Notes: generated by a model not told the origin, from the sequence alone. A DNA stretch of 10,404 nucleotides from Gammaproteobacteria bacterium (GCA_029879605.1 JAOUQA010000039.1:1-10404), one strand, 5' to 3'; shown: positions 1 through 6,820, counted from the stretch's first letter. Translations and numbers: made by a program.

Positions 1-1111
1 TTTCCAGCTCTCGAACATTTCCCGGCCATTTATACGCAGTAATTCCAGCCCTGGCATCTTCAGTAAATCCACGGAAGTTTCGACCATTTTTTTGGCTAAA
101 CTTCTCTAAAAAGGCCTGGGCCAACAGCATCTTATCACCACCCCGATCTCTCAATGGTGGCGCCTCAATAACTATTTCACTAATACGAAAATATAAATCC
201 TCTCTAAATAATTCTTCACTAATAGATTGCTGCAGATCACGGTGTGTTGCACATATTATCCTGACATCAACAGGAATTGTGCTCCGTCCACCAATTCTTT
301 CTATTACTCTCTCCTGTAAGAATCGCAGCATCTTAGCCTGCAGTGCCATTGGCATATCACCTATTTCATCAAGAAATATTGTACCGCCTTTTGCTGTTTC
401 TATTTTTCCAAGTGTCTGTTTAACTGCGCCTGTGAATGCGCCCTTTTCATATCCGAATAACTCACTCTCTAGCAAGCTATCTGGAATCGCAGCGCAATTT
501 AACGCAACAAACGGTTCATCACTCCGTGAGCTTAATCGATGCAATGCCTGCGCTATAAGCTCTTTTCCTGTACCACTTTCACCTAATACTAATGTTGTCG
601 CTTCCGAAGGGCCAACTTTTTCAATCATTCGGCATACTGTCATCATTTTCTGACTAGCGCCAATAATTCCATCTAGTGGTGAATTGATACGCTGCTCTGC
701 GAGTGCTCTATTCTCCGCTTCAAGATCATATAAATTGTATGCACGATCAACTATAAGACCCAGTAACTCTGGCTCAACTGGTTTCTGATAAAAATCATAT
801 GCACCGAGCGAGATAGCCTTTAACGCATTTTCTCGATCATCATTACCTGTAACGACGATTACTTTTGTTTGCGGAGCAATCTGCAATATATCATCTAGTA
901 CAGCTAGACCTTCACTTGCATTTGCTTGGTCAGGTGGCAAGCCCAAATCTAATGTCACAACACCCATCTTATGTTGCTTAAGCAAATCTATGGCCGATGG
1001 TCTATCACCTGCAATATATACCTGATAACCCTCAAACGCCCATTTGAGCTGTTTCTGTAGACCTGGATTATCCTCAACAACCAGTAGTGACTTTAATTTT
1101 TTCTCTGTCAT
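1..1111 (-). CDS. prsR: PEP-CTERM system sigma-54-dependent response regulator PrsR (C-terminus beyond window)
   Basis: This is the response regulator that, in PEP-CTERM/exosortase bacteria, activates sigma-54 promoters of PEP-CTERM protein genes. About 370 codons are visible; the family is about 450 long, so the C-terminal Fis-type DNA-binding helix-turn-helix lies off the left edge. The receiver domain (about 6-120) has the acidic pocket E13-D14, phospho-acceptor D55, T88 and K110. The AAA+ domain follows, with Walker A GESGTGKE at 177-184, the sigma-54 contact loop GAFTGA at 224-229, Walker B around 242-252 (FLDEIGD) and a later RDR arginine region. All key residues are intact, so it should be an active enhancer-binding protein. 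The ATG at 1111 is preceded by an AAGGAAG ribosome binding site and lies 27 bases after the prsK stop, so the two are surely co-transcribed. The PrsR subtype, rather than another NtrC-like regulator, is inferred from the neighbouring PrsK-type kinase, the PEP-CTERM gene and overall sequence resemblance. Confidence 0.93.
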   Translation of the reverse strand, partial: MTEKKLKSLLVVEDNPGLQKQLKWAFEGYQVYIAGDRPSAIDLLKQHKMGVVTLDLGLPPDQANASEGLAVLDDILQIAPQTKVIVVTGNDDRENALKAISLGAYDFYQKPVEPELLGLIVDRAYNLYDLEAENRALAEQRINSPLDGIIGASQKMMTVCRMIEKVGPSEATTLVLGESGTGKELIAQALHRLSSRSDEPFVALNCAAIPDSLLESELFGYEKGAFTGAVKQTLGKIETAKGGTIFLDEIGDMPMALQAKMLRFLQERVIERIGGRSTIPVDVRIICATHRDLQQSISEELFREDLYFRISEIVIEAPPLRDRGGDKMLLAQAFLEKFSQKNGRNFRGFTEDARAGITAYKWPGNVRELE

Positions 1112-1138
1112 CTCACTTCCTTCATTCAACATTCATAA

Positions 1139-3184
1139 TCACATTATGTCCTGTTCAGTGCTTACAGGGATATATAACGATATTGTAGATCCGGCTCCGA
1201 CCTTACTTTGCACACGTATATCACCACCTAATTCTCGAATAAGCTCTCTACTTTCATGCATTCCTATACCCATTCCTGCATTACCTTTGGTAGTATCAAA
1301 TGGCTTAAACAACCTTTCTCTAATAAAATTATCGTCCATTCCATGTCCAGTATCTTTTATCTCAATTACATGCATATTTTCATCTGTAAATATCCTGATA
1401 TCAATCGACCCATCATCTTCAGTTGCCTGTTGTGCATTATCTATCAGATGCGCCAACACATTACTCAATCTATTTTTTTCGGCCACGACGCAATATACCT
1501 CCTCTGATATTTCTAGCCGTGGCTGAGGACTATGCTCCATTTTTTTATCTATCACATCACGCAGCATACCAACAAGATCAATAACACTTTTCTTCTCTGC
1601 TTGTGTGCGTTTATTTCTTAGTTGGTCCAATAATCTATTTATATCTACAGCAGCATTATCAACCGTGTCAAATGCATCTTCAATAAATTCTGGGTTACTC
1701 ATGTGTTTTTTTGAATTACGCGACACCATCTCTAGCTCTGATGCAATATTTTTTAAATCATGCACCATATAAGCGGATAATCGACTAAAAACTTCAAATT
1801 GCTTTGCCTGTGTCAGTGCCTCCGATGTCATCAATGCTGTCAGATAACTGGCTACCTGCTTTGCTGCTGCATTAAGGAGATCCCTGTCCTCCCAGTTAAT
1901 TGCTCGATTCACCAGCGGCTTTGCCAGTACAATAAAACCAATCACTGAATCACTGCCTTGCAATGGGACAATCAACCAAGGACGCTCTATTTTTATTAGC
2001 CATTCTGGCAATCTTAAGCCCTTATACTCATCTGGCCGCAAATCAAGCTCACTAATGTTGATAATAAATCCTCTATCTATAAAATAACTTACCAAGTTAC
2101 CTTTACCTGATTCTACTTCTTCAATTTGTTTTACTTGCCATGCAGCAACGTTTATATAATTGCCAGATTCTTCACAGATCCAAAGAGACCCAGCTCGTCC
2201 ATCAACTATCTGAGCCAGCGCTTCTATTGTTACTTTATAACGATCCTGACTGTGTCTATTCTGATCAAGTTTTTCGGTCAATCTAAGCCACTCCACCCTA
2301 TAGTCATATTTATTTTTATAGAAGTGCTTGGCTAAAAATACTTTTATACGCGCTCTCAGCTGGCTAGATAGCATAACTGTTACAAGCAGCACTACCGCCA
2401 GCGCAAAAAACAGCACCTGTGCAACTCGCCCCCAGGTTCCACCAAACTCTCTCAGATAATATCCAGCACCTGACATCAGCAACAAGTAAATACCGCCTGC
2501 AAATATCGCTGTACTATTAAGGACTATATCTCTAGACACAAAAATGTTTAGTGACCAGCTTTTGCTACGTACTGCTGATATCGCAATCAATGGAACAGCC
2601 ACAAAATGTATTACACCGCGCGCACTCCATAACTCATGGTCTACGCCTCGGAACAATAATGCATCCGCATACATATAAAAATCGTATGCAAAAATTCCAC
2701 CGGCGCCTACAAACAGATATTTGATTGCCCAAAGGTGTCTAGCCACAGCATTGCGATACAACTGCTCAATGATTGCCAGGCCGATAAGCGCCAACATAAC
2801 GTGACCGACTATGCTTAGTATTGATAGTGGGGCTATATAAAATATTTCCCCCGCAAGCAACATACCAGCAAAGCCCAAGCTCGTCGGCAAAGCCCATTTT
2901 AAAAATTTCTGATAACCATTATGTTCGTGCGCAGATGCGTCAAACAGCTTTAATAGAAATATGTACCATGCTATATATCTTATAATCTCCACTCCCTGAT
3001 ACAGCAGCTCCTTCCCCTCTCCTCTAGCAATCTCTGTAGCTACAAATGCCCAGGCGGCGCTAATTACGCTTACGACTGTTAGCATTTTGCCCTGCAAGCT
3101 AGACCGCCAGCTTGAAATCAATAGCGCGGCAAAAAGACCATAGGCAATACCAGCTCCAATATATCCATACGCACCTAAGTTCAT
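1139..3184 (-). CDS. prsK: PEP-CTERM system membrane histidine kinase PrsK
   Basis: This 681-residue sensor kinase is the partner of PrsR. The N-terminal third (about 1-275) is a chain of hydrophobic segments, probably eight or nine transmembrane helices, with no large periplasmic loop; this is the typical PrsK layout. A GAF-like sensory domain follows at about 310-450. The dimerisation region has an unusual H-box, V-H-D-L-K-N, with the likely phospho-histidine at H475. The HATPase domain has the N-box with N583 (IDNAQQAT), the G1 box DTGHGM at 611-616, an F-box RLFKPF near 624-629, and G2 glycines at 637-641. Length and domain order match the family, and all kinase boxes are complete. The ATG at 3184 is the first in-frame start; no strong Shine-Dalgarno is visible before it. 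Downstream, prsR begins after 27 bases. A sigma-70-like promoter lies at 3225-3253, and its -35 coincides with a palindrome shared with the PEP-CTERM gene's upstream region. The signal sensed is not evident. Confidence 0.93.
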   Translation of the reverse strand: MNLGAYGYIGAGIAYGLFAALLISSWRSSLQGKMLTVVSVISAAWAFVATEIARGEGKELLYQGVEIIRYIAWYIFLLKLFDASAHEHNGYQKFLKWALPTSLGFAGMLLAGEIFYIAPLSILSIVGHVMLALIGLAIIEQLYRNAVARHLWAIKYLFVGAGGIFAYDFYMYADALLFRGVDHELWSARGVIHFVAVPLIAISAVRSKSWSLNIFVSRDIVLNSTAIFAGGIYLLLMSGAGYYLREFGGTWGRVAQVLFFALAVVLLVTVMLSSQLRARIKVFLAKHFYKNKYDYRVEWLRLTEKLDQNRHSQDRYKVTIEALAQIVDGRAGSLWICEESGNYINVAAWQVKQIEEVESGKGNLVSYFIDRGFIINISELDLRPDEYKGLRLPEWLIKIERPWLIVPLQGSDSVIGFIVLAKPLVNRAINWEDRDLLNAAAKQVASYLTALMTSEALTQAKQFEVFSRLSAYMVHDLKNIASELEMVSRNSKKHMSNPEFIEDAFDTVDNAAVDINRLLDQLRNKRTQAEKKSVIDLVGMLRDVIDKKMEHSPQPRLEISEEVYCVVAEKNRLSNVLAHLIDNAQQATEDDGSIDIRIFTDENMHVIEIKDTGHGMDDNFIRERLFKPFDTTKGNAGMGIGMHESRELIRELGGDIRVQSKVGAGSTISLYIPVSTEQDIM

Positions 3185-3224
3185 GATTTTTTAGCTAACA
3201 CCTTTCGTATTTCCATAACTTCAA

Positions 3225-3253
3225 TGTATAGCATCGCCAATACTTTGTGTCAC
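3225..3253 (-). promoter_or_regulatory. Probable sigma-70-type promoter of prsK-prsR
   Basis: On the minus strand, GTGACA (3248-3253, five of six matches to TTGACA) is followed by exactly 17 bases and TATACA (3225-3230, four of six matches to TATAAT). Transcription would begin near 3218, giving a leader of about 34 bases before the prsK ATG at 3184. The -35 hexamer is the left end of the palindrome at 3248-3264, so any protein bound there would compete with RNA polymerase. In such AT-rich DNA chance matches are common, so confidence is moderate. Confidence 0.5.
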
Positions 3254-3264
3254 TATTATTTACA
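3248..3264. promoter_or_regulatory. 17-bp imperfect palindrome, copy 1 (candidate PrsR operator)
   Basis: The sequence TGTCACTATTATTTACA has dyad symmetry at six of eight paired positions and matches the copy at 3498-3514 at 15 of 17 positions. The two differences fall on symmetric positions 7 and 11 (T/A here, C/G there), so the symmetry is kept. It overlaps the -35 element of the predicted prsK promoter, which suggests autoregulation of prsKR. Assigning PrsR as the binding protein is inference from its position. Confidence 0.55.
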
Positions 3265-3497
3265 TCATTTCTTCAGTTATCTAATTAATTTACAATTACA
3301 TTACTTATAATACTCTGATTATTAAGCACTTTATTTTTCTCTTAATCAATTTCTCATTTCAATCGAATCCGCACACCACTTACCCCTCTCTGACTGACCT
3401 CTATAAATTCTTATCATTGACATATATCTGACCATAAATTATTGTTTTATCTACAAATAATACTTTTTGCACGCTAAACTATCTTATAATAAACGTA

Positions 3498-3514
3498 TGT
3501 CACCATTGTTTACA
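3498..3514. promoter_or_regulatory. 17-bp imperfect palindrome, copy 2 (candidate upstream activating site)
   Basis: The sequence TGTCACCATTGTTTACA is the second copy of the motif at 3248-3264. It lies 117 bases upstream of the -24 element and is centred about 150 bases before the predicted transcription start of the PEP-CTERM gene. That is the usual distance for enhancer sites bound by NtrC-type activators. PrsR, encoded by the adjacent operon, is the natural candidate, though another regulator cannot be excluded. Confidence 0.58.
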
Positions 3515-3631
3515 ATATCTTTATAATTACCCAAGCTTGCACATATATTTACTTTTGGTTTATCCATATTTCTTACTTATCTCACTGATTTATAATTATA
3601 ATTTCAAACATATTATTGTTACCGTATTTAT

Positions 3632-3647
3632 TGGCATTAACATTGCA
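3632..3647 (+). promoter_or_regulatory. Sigma-54 (RpoN) -24/-12 promoter of the PEP-CTERM gene
   Basis: TGGCATTAACATTGCA matches the sigma-54 consensus (TGGCAC-G-N4-TTGC-A/T). The invariant GG (3633-3634) and GC (3645-3646) are both present with the required ten bases between them; only the sixth and seventh bases differ. Transcription would start near 3658, leaving a leader of about 52 bases. The neighbouring regulator PrsR carries the GAFTGA sigma-54 contact loop, which agrees with this promoter type. Confidence 0.88.
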
Positions 3648-3662
3648 GTATTAATAACAAAC

Positions 3663-3695
3663 GGTAGTAAAATTAGGTTTACTACCTACAGTAAA
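3663..3695 (+). promoter_or_regulatory. Mutually exclusive hairpins in the PEP-CTERM mRNA leader
   Basis: GGTAGTAAA (3663-3671) is perfectly complementary to TTTACTACC (3678-3686), giving a 9-bp stem with a 6-base loop that starts about five bases into the predicted transcript. The same central segment, TTTACT (3678-3683), is also perfectly complementary to a second AGTAAA at 3690-3695, giving a 6-bp stem with a 6-base loop. That second stem ends one base before the ribosome binding site. The two pairings exclude each other. Possible roles are mRNA stabilisation at the 5' end, control of ribosome access or a protein-binding site; none can be proven from sequence alone. Confidence 0.5.
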
Positions 3696-3696
3696 T

Positions 3697-3703
3697 AAGG
3701 AGA
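3697..3703 (+). promoter_or_regulatory. Strong ribosome binding site of the PEP-CTERM gene
   Basis: AAGGAGA lies six bases before the ATG at 3710 and is a near-ideal Shine-Dalgarno sequence. It fixes the start codon and suggests high translation once transcribed. It abuts the downstream arm (3690-3695) of the alternative leader hairpin. Confidence 0.85.
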
Positions 3704-3709
3704 ATTGAC

Positions 3710-4450
3710 ATGAAATTATCAAAAATTACGATGGCAGCATTATTTTCGGCTTATGCTGCATCTGCAAATGCGTTGCCAAGCTTGCAATTAGGCGGTGATG
3801 GCTCTGATAACTGGAATTACAGTGGCGGAACACCTGATACATGGGTAGTCTCTGGTACCAGTAGCTTTACTTTATACAGCTATGCTAACTGTCAATCAGG
3901 TGTTGATGGTTGTACAGATCCTAACGGAAGCTTTGCGTGGGACAGCGCCGGTGCTACAGATCGATATGCCTATCTTACTGTGGCAACAATGCCCGATATC
4001 GGTAATATCGACGGCTTTGACATAACCATTAACGGTGCCACACTCGTAAATTCAGGTTATGGGAATCCACCTATTCAGGACACCAACAGTATTTCACCGC
4101 ACTCAATCTTTGACACTTATTTTGAGATATATGAGTTCAAGTTTGATGGCCCTATTGGCACCATTGGTAATACCCAGCCAGGAGATACCGGAACTGGCTC
4201 AGGTTATACTGAGTTTTTCGATATCGCCATCAACTGGTTGCTCGAAGGCGTTGAAGGCCTGCACTTTGATCTATTCACTGTTGTCGGTGATCGCTGGGAT
4301 CCGACTAACACCGATCAAAACAAAAGCTTGGTTTCTAGTGTAGCTCCTTACTCACACGATGCCGAGTGGGTAAGTGTGCCAGAACCTGGTACACTAGCTC
4401 TATTTGGCTTAGGTCTTGTAGGGTTGGGACTGCGTAAGTTCAGAAAATAA
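3710..4450 (+). CDS. Secreted protein with C-terminal PEP-CTERM sorting signal
   Basis: This 246-residue protein is exported and then handled by an exosortase (XrtA type), which cleaves near the PEP motif during passage to the cell surface or exopolysaccharide matrix. Residues 1-21 form a signal peptide with probable cleavage after A-N-A. The body (about 22-222) is acidic and rich in Gly, Asp, Ser and Thr, with a cysteine pair (C61, C68) that may form a disulfide. The C-terminus is classic: V-P-E-P-G at 223-227, a hydrophobic segment of about 14 residues, then L-R-K-F-R-K. The early mature sequence (L-P-S-L-Q-L, later Y-A-Y-L-T-V) resembles the 'choice-of-anchor N' group of PEP-CTERM proteins, but I hold that loosely. 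The gene is monocistronic: it has its own sigma-54 promoter and strong ribosome binding site, and ends at a long terminator. Its molecular role is unknown; related surface proteins are linked to biofilm or floc formation. Confidence 0.92.
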   Translation: MKLSKITMAALFSAYAASANALPSLQLGGDGSDNWNYSGGTPDTWVVSGTSSFTLYSYANCQSGVDGCTDPNGSFAWDSAGATDRYAYLTVATMPDIGNIDGFDITINGATLVNSGYGNPPIQDTNSISPHSIFDTYFEIYEFKFDGPIGTIGNTQPGDTGTGSGYTEFFDIAINWLLEGVEGLHFDLFTVVGDRWDPTNTDQNKSLVSSVAPYSHDAEWVSVPEPGTLALFGLGLVGLGLRKFRK

Positions 4451-4463
4451 TTAATACTATTAA

Positions 4464-4506
4464 ATACATAAAAAAACCCGCCAACAAGGCGGGTTTTTTT
4501 ATGTAT
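4464..4506. terminator. Bidirectional rho-independent terminator
   Basis: A perfect inverted repeat pairs 4464-4482 with 4488-4506 around the loop AACAA (4483-4487). The core is CCCGCC/GGCGGG, flanked by seven A on the left and seven T on the right, so it works on both strands. It ends the PEP-CTERM gene (stop at 4450) and, on the minus strand, the operon ending at 4537. The stem of 19 base pairs is long because the A and T tracts and beyond also pair. Confidence 0.95.
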
Positions 4507-4536
4507 ATTATTTTTTAGGCTAACTATTTCACGCAA

Positions 4537-4926
4537 TTAAAGCGTCATCGAAAACTCTGGTGAATAAATGCTTTCTCTCCCCTCTGTATCATAAGTTGTT
4601 AAAACAAAATAATACGTACCACCAGCAGGTAAATCATCCACAGTTATAATTCCCGATCCGTCATTCATTATATTAAGCTCTTTTTGATAATCACCACTAT
4701 TAGGGCCATAGTAAATACGAAAACCACCAATTTCTCCCATGGTCAATAATGTTGTGCCATCTTCCCTGTAATCTGGCTTTAACCAGAATGTGGATATTGT
4801 GGGGGGCTGAGTTGAACCTGATCCGGCATCATCACTACTACAAGCAACCAATTGTTGCATCATGCATAAAGCAATGAACCCTTTTATAAGGCCCGTCATT
4901 TTACAAAATTTATACATAATCATCAT
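4537..4926 (-). CDS. Small lipoprotein with a single fibronectin-III-like domain
   Basis: This protein of up to 129 residues has a basic N-terminus, a hydrophobic segment and a lipobox L-V-A-C with the lipid-bearing cysteine at C29. It is followed by Ser-Ser-Asp-Asp, so it is probably anchored in the outer membrane. A short Gly/Ser linker leads to one fibronectin-III-like domain (about 40-129) with typical strands: G-F-R-I-Y-Y-G around 68-74, G-D-Y at 78-80, and G-T-Y-Y-F-V-L-T-T-Y-D near 103-113. Start choice is uncertain. The AAGGG at 4929-4933 is too close to the ATG at 4926, better spaced for the ATG at 4923 and usable for 4917, so the true protein may be one or three residues shorter. 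It lies 74 bases downstream of epsB on the same strand and shares its terminator, so an operon is likely. It may bind carbohydrate or protein at the surface; the exact role is unknown. Confidence 0.8.
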   Translation of the reverse strand: MMIMYKFCKMTGLIKGFIALCMMQQLVACSSDDAGSGSTQPPTISTFWLKPDYREDGTTLLTMGEIGGFRIYYGPNSGDYQKELNIMNDGSGIITVDDLPAGGTYYFVLTTYDTEGRESIYSPEFSMTL

Positions 4927-5000
4927 AACCCTTATTTTTATATCTAACCCATATCATATATAAAATCTATATTAAAACATACAATTAAATCCTTTATAAA

Positions 5001-6422
5001 CTATTGCGCACCTTTACCCAAAATTACCACTTCAAATGTCTGTAGCAAAATCAGCATATCCAAGTAAATACTATAATTTTTAACATAATATAGATCATAC
5101 TGAAGCTTTTCAAGACTATCTTTTTCCGAGCTCCCGTAAGGGTAACAAATTTGTGCCCAGCCTGTTAATCCTGGTTTTACACGATGTCGCTCTTCATAGT
5201 ACGGTATTTTTTTGGCCAATTTGGCTACAAACTCTGGCCTCTCAGGACGCGGACCTACAAAGCTCATATCGCCCTTTAACACATTAAAAAGCTGTGGCAA
5301 CTCATCTAGCCTTCCCTTGCGTATTATTGAACCTACACGTGTAATTCGGGAGTCATTTTTTGATGCCCAGCGTGCAACCCCATCTTTCTCAGCATCAGAC
5401 ACCATACTGCGAAACTTATATATCTGAAAGGGTTTCCCGTCCTGTTTAATGCGAGTTTGACTATACAGAATTCCTCCCTTACCCATGCTTTCAATATAAA
5501 TTGCTATAGCTACCAACAACATTATGGGTAATGCAAAGGGCAAAAATATTATGACAATCGCTAAATCAAAAAAACGTTTGCCAATAAATCTAAATGTACT
5601 TATACGGAACCCATCTGAAAGATATAACCAACTCGGACTCATCATATCTAGTCGTATCTTGCCAGTTCTTCTTTCAAAAAAACTCACCATATCCAAGATA
5701 TCAATACCGCTCATCTTACAATCCAGAAGGTCTTTAGCAGAAATTCCCGCAGCCCTGCGATCATCCATTGCCAATACAATTTCATCTATATCTTTTTCTT
5801 CAACATATTGCACTAGTGGTTTATTAAGCACATCGCTAATACTCTCCAGTTCACTTTGCATATCAGATTTCATTGATATATAAGCCACAATATTTAAGCT
5901 ATTCAGTTCACCTGCCTTCTGCGCCTGTCTTATTAAATTAGCATTTCTTCCAGAACCCAGTACCAGAATCCTTGACCACAAATTTCGCTCTTTAACTACT
6001 TTTCTAAAATAGTACCGTATTGCAACAAGAAAAATAAAACTAAATAATAATGAAAGCGCAAGCACACCACGACCAAGAAATAATGTTGGCGCAATATAAA
6101 AACTAACACCAAGAGGAATCATCCCCAACAACAAGCCACTTGCAATTCTCAGAACAAGAACTTCAAAAAATCGGCCTCCCTGCCTCTGGTAAACACCAAA
6201 TGCTACCAAGCTTAGTTGTAGTATCAGTGCGAAGAGAATAGCTTTCGGCAAAAACTCACTGAATGTTACAGTCCAACCATTCTCAAAAAACCTAAATTCC
6301 AGCGCTAGGTAAATCGATAGCATCAAAGCCATAAATTCAATAATCGCCAGCAATATAAATTCAGTAGGTATGTGGTAACGAAACAACTGCGTTGAATGGC
6401 GAAAAAACCTAATGGTACTCAT
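5001..6422 (-). CDS. epsB: EpsB-type exopolysaccharide polyprenyl-phosphate sugar-phosphate transferase
   Basis: This inner-membrane enzyme transfers a sugar-1-phosphate from a nucleotide sugar to the polyprenyl phosphate carrier, the first step of exopolysaccharide repeat-unit assembly. It is 473 residues, the normal length. About four transmembrane helices occupy residues 22-137. A Rossmann-like central domain (about 150-250, G-S-G at 156-158) follows. The C-terminal bacterial sugar transferase domain (about 280-473) starts with K-R-F-F-D (282-286) and a membrane segment, then has K-F-R-S-M at 336-340 with D343 and E345, R-L-D-E-L-P-Q at 371-377, and V-G-P-R-P-E-R-P-E-F around 389-398. The tail (Y-Y-E-E-R-H-R-V-K-P-G-L-T-G-W-A-Q and L-Q-Y-D-L-Y-Y-V-K-N) is the version found with PEP-CTERM/XrtA loci. 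It probably heads a two-gene operon with the fibronectin-III lipoprotein. The usual neighbours for export and chain length are not present on either side. The sugar used cannot be read from sequence. Confidence 0.92.
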   Translation of the reverse strand: MSTIRFFRHSTQLFRYHIPTEFILLAIIEFMALMLSIYLALEFRFFENGWTVTFSEFLPKAILFALILQLSLVAFGVYQRQGGRFFEVLVLRIASGLLLGMIPLGVSFYIAPTLFLGRGVLALSLLFSFIFLVAIRYYFRKVVKERNLWSRILVLGSGRNANLIRQAQKAGELNSLNIVAYISMKSDMQSELESISDVLNKPLVQYVEEKDIDEIVLAMDDRRAAGISAKDLLDCKMSGIDILDMVSFFERRTGKIRLDMMSPSWLYLSDGFRISTFRFIGKRFFDLAIVIIFLPFALPIMLLVAIAIYIESMGKGGILYSQTRIKQDGKPFQIYKFRSMVSDAEKDGVARWASKNDSRITRVGSIIRKGRLDELPQLFNVLKGDMSFVGPRPERPEFVAKLAKKIPYYEERHRVKPGLTGWAQICYPYGSSEKDSLEKLQYDLYYVKNYSIYLDMLILLQTFEVVILGKGAQ

Positions 6423-6503
6423 AAAATTTCCCTATACTATATTTAGTAATTTTATTAATCTTCATCATTAATGCATTAAAGGTTGATTATTCCAGTCACT
6501 CAT

Positions 6504-6521
6504 CAGCTATTTGAGTAGCTG
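6504..6521. promoter_or_regulatory. Dyad upstream of epsB (possible operator)
   Basis: CAGCTA (6504-6509) and TAGCTG (6516-6521) form perfect 6-bp inverted arms around a 6-base spacer, about 82-99 bases before the epsB start. The size fits a binding site for a dimeric regulator of exopolysaccharide initiation, but there is no second copy in the window to support it. Confidence 0.3.
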
Positions 6522-6629
6522 CATTCTAGTATATACCACGAATTTTTATTGTTCTTTTTCTTATTCAAGCTATTGATTTAATAGAACAATTACAGCCAGA
6601 TAATCACCAAAGCAATATTCAACCACGCA

Positions 6630-6654
6630 TATAGCATTAAAATATTTTGCTATA
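6630..6654. repeat. Inverted repeat TATAGCA/TGCTATA in the epsB upstream gap
   Basis: Perfect 7-bp arms at 6630-6636 and 6648-6654 surround an 11-base AT-only spacer. There is no flanking T-tract and the stem is weak, so it does not look like a terminator. It may be a binding site or a chance palindrome in AT-rich DNA. Confidence 0.3.
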
Positions 6655-6820
6655 AGTTATTTTACTCGTATTCCTTCCTTTAGTAATAATAGTATTCGGC
6701 TTTTTTACGATTACTTTATCAAGCAATTACCTTTATTTTTATATTATTAGCTGGCCAGCAAATTTATATCAGGCATCTTCTGATTTTGTTATATCTCTAT
6801 AATACCTACTCATATATTTA

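Larger units (their letters stand above)
3185..3709. other. AT-rich divergent regulatory region between prsK and the PEP-CTERM gene
   Basis: This 525-base non-coding gap separates two divergent genes. It is strongly AT-rich and I see no credible small ORF in it. It holds, left to right, a minus-strand sigma-70-like promoter for prsK, a first 17-bp palindrome, a second matching palindrome, a sigma-54 promoter on the plus strand and a structured 5' leader for the PEP-CTERM gene. These are described separately. The stretch between the two palindromes (about 3265-3497) has only low-complexity AT-rich sequence. It could be intrinsically bent DNA that helps loop a distal activator to the sigma-54 promoter, but that is inference. 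Confidence 0.85.
6423..6820. other. 398-base AT-rich gap upstream of epsB
   Basis: No credible ORF is seen here. It must hold the epsB promoter, but I find no convincing -35/-10 pair and no sigma-54 site on the minus strand. Near epsB are a perfect 12-bp palindrome TTAATGCATTAA (6468-6479) and an 18-bp dyad (6504-6521). Further away are an inverted repeat (6630-6654) and the palindrome GCTGGCCAGC (6750-6759). No clear terminator for the gene ending at 6821 is visible. A small RNA is possible but unsupported. Confidence 0.7.

Noticed and set aside
279..1526. Plus-strand open frames opposite prsR and prsK
   Set aside because: They lie antisense to recognisable conserved domains and have no ribosome binding site or family resemblance.
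3471..3490. TTGCAC ... TATAAT pair as a plus-strand sigma-70 promoter for the PEP-CTERM gene
   Set aside because: The spacer is only about 12 bases, too short for a functional promoter, and the sigma-54 site nearer the gene explains expression better.
4348..4536. 62-codon minus-strand open frame overlapping the PEP-CTERM gene's 3' end and the terminator
   Set aside because: It runs antisense through the conserved PEP-CTERM coding end and the terminator hairpin, and its peptide looks like translated non-coding DNA.
6612..6627. Possible minus-strand sigma-54 site upstream of epsB
   Set aside because: The GC and GG elements would be nine rather than ten bases apart and the flanking consensus bases are missing.
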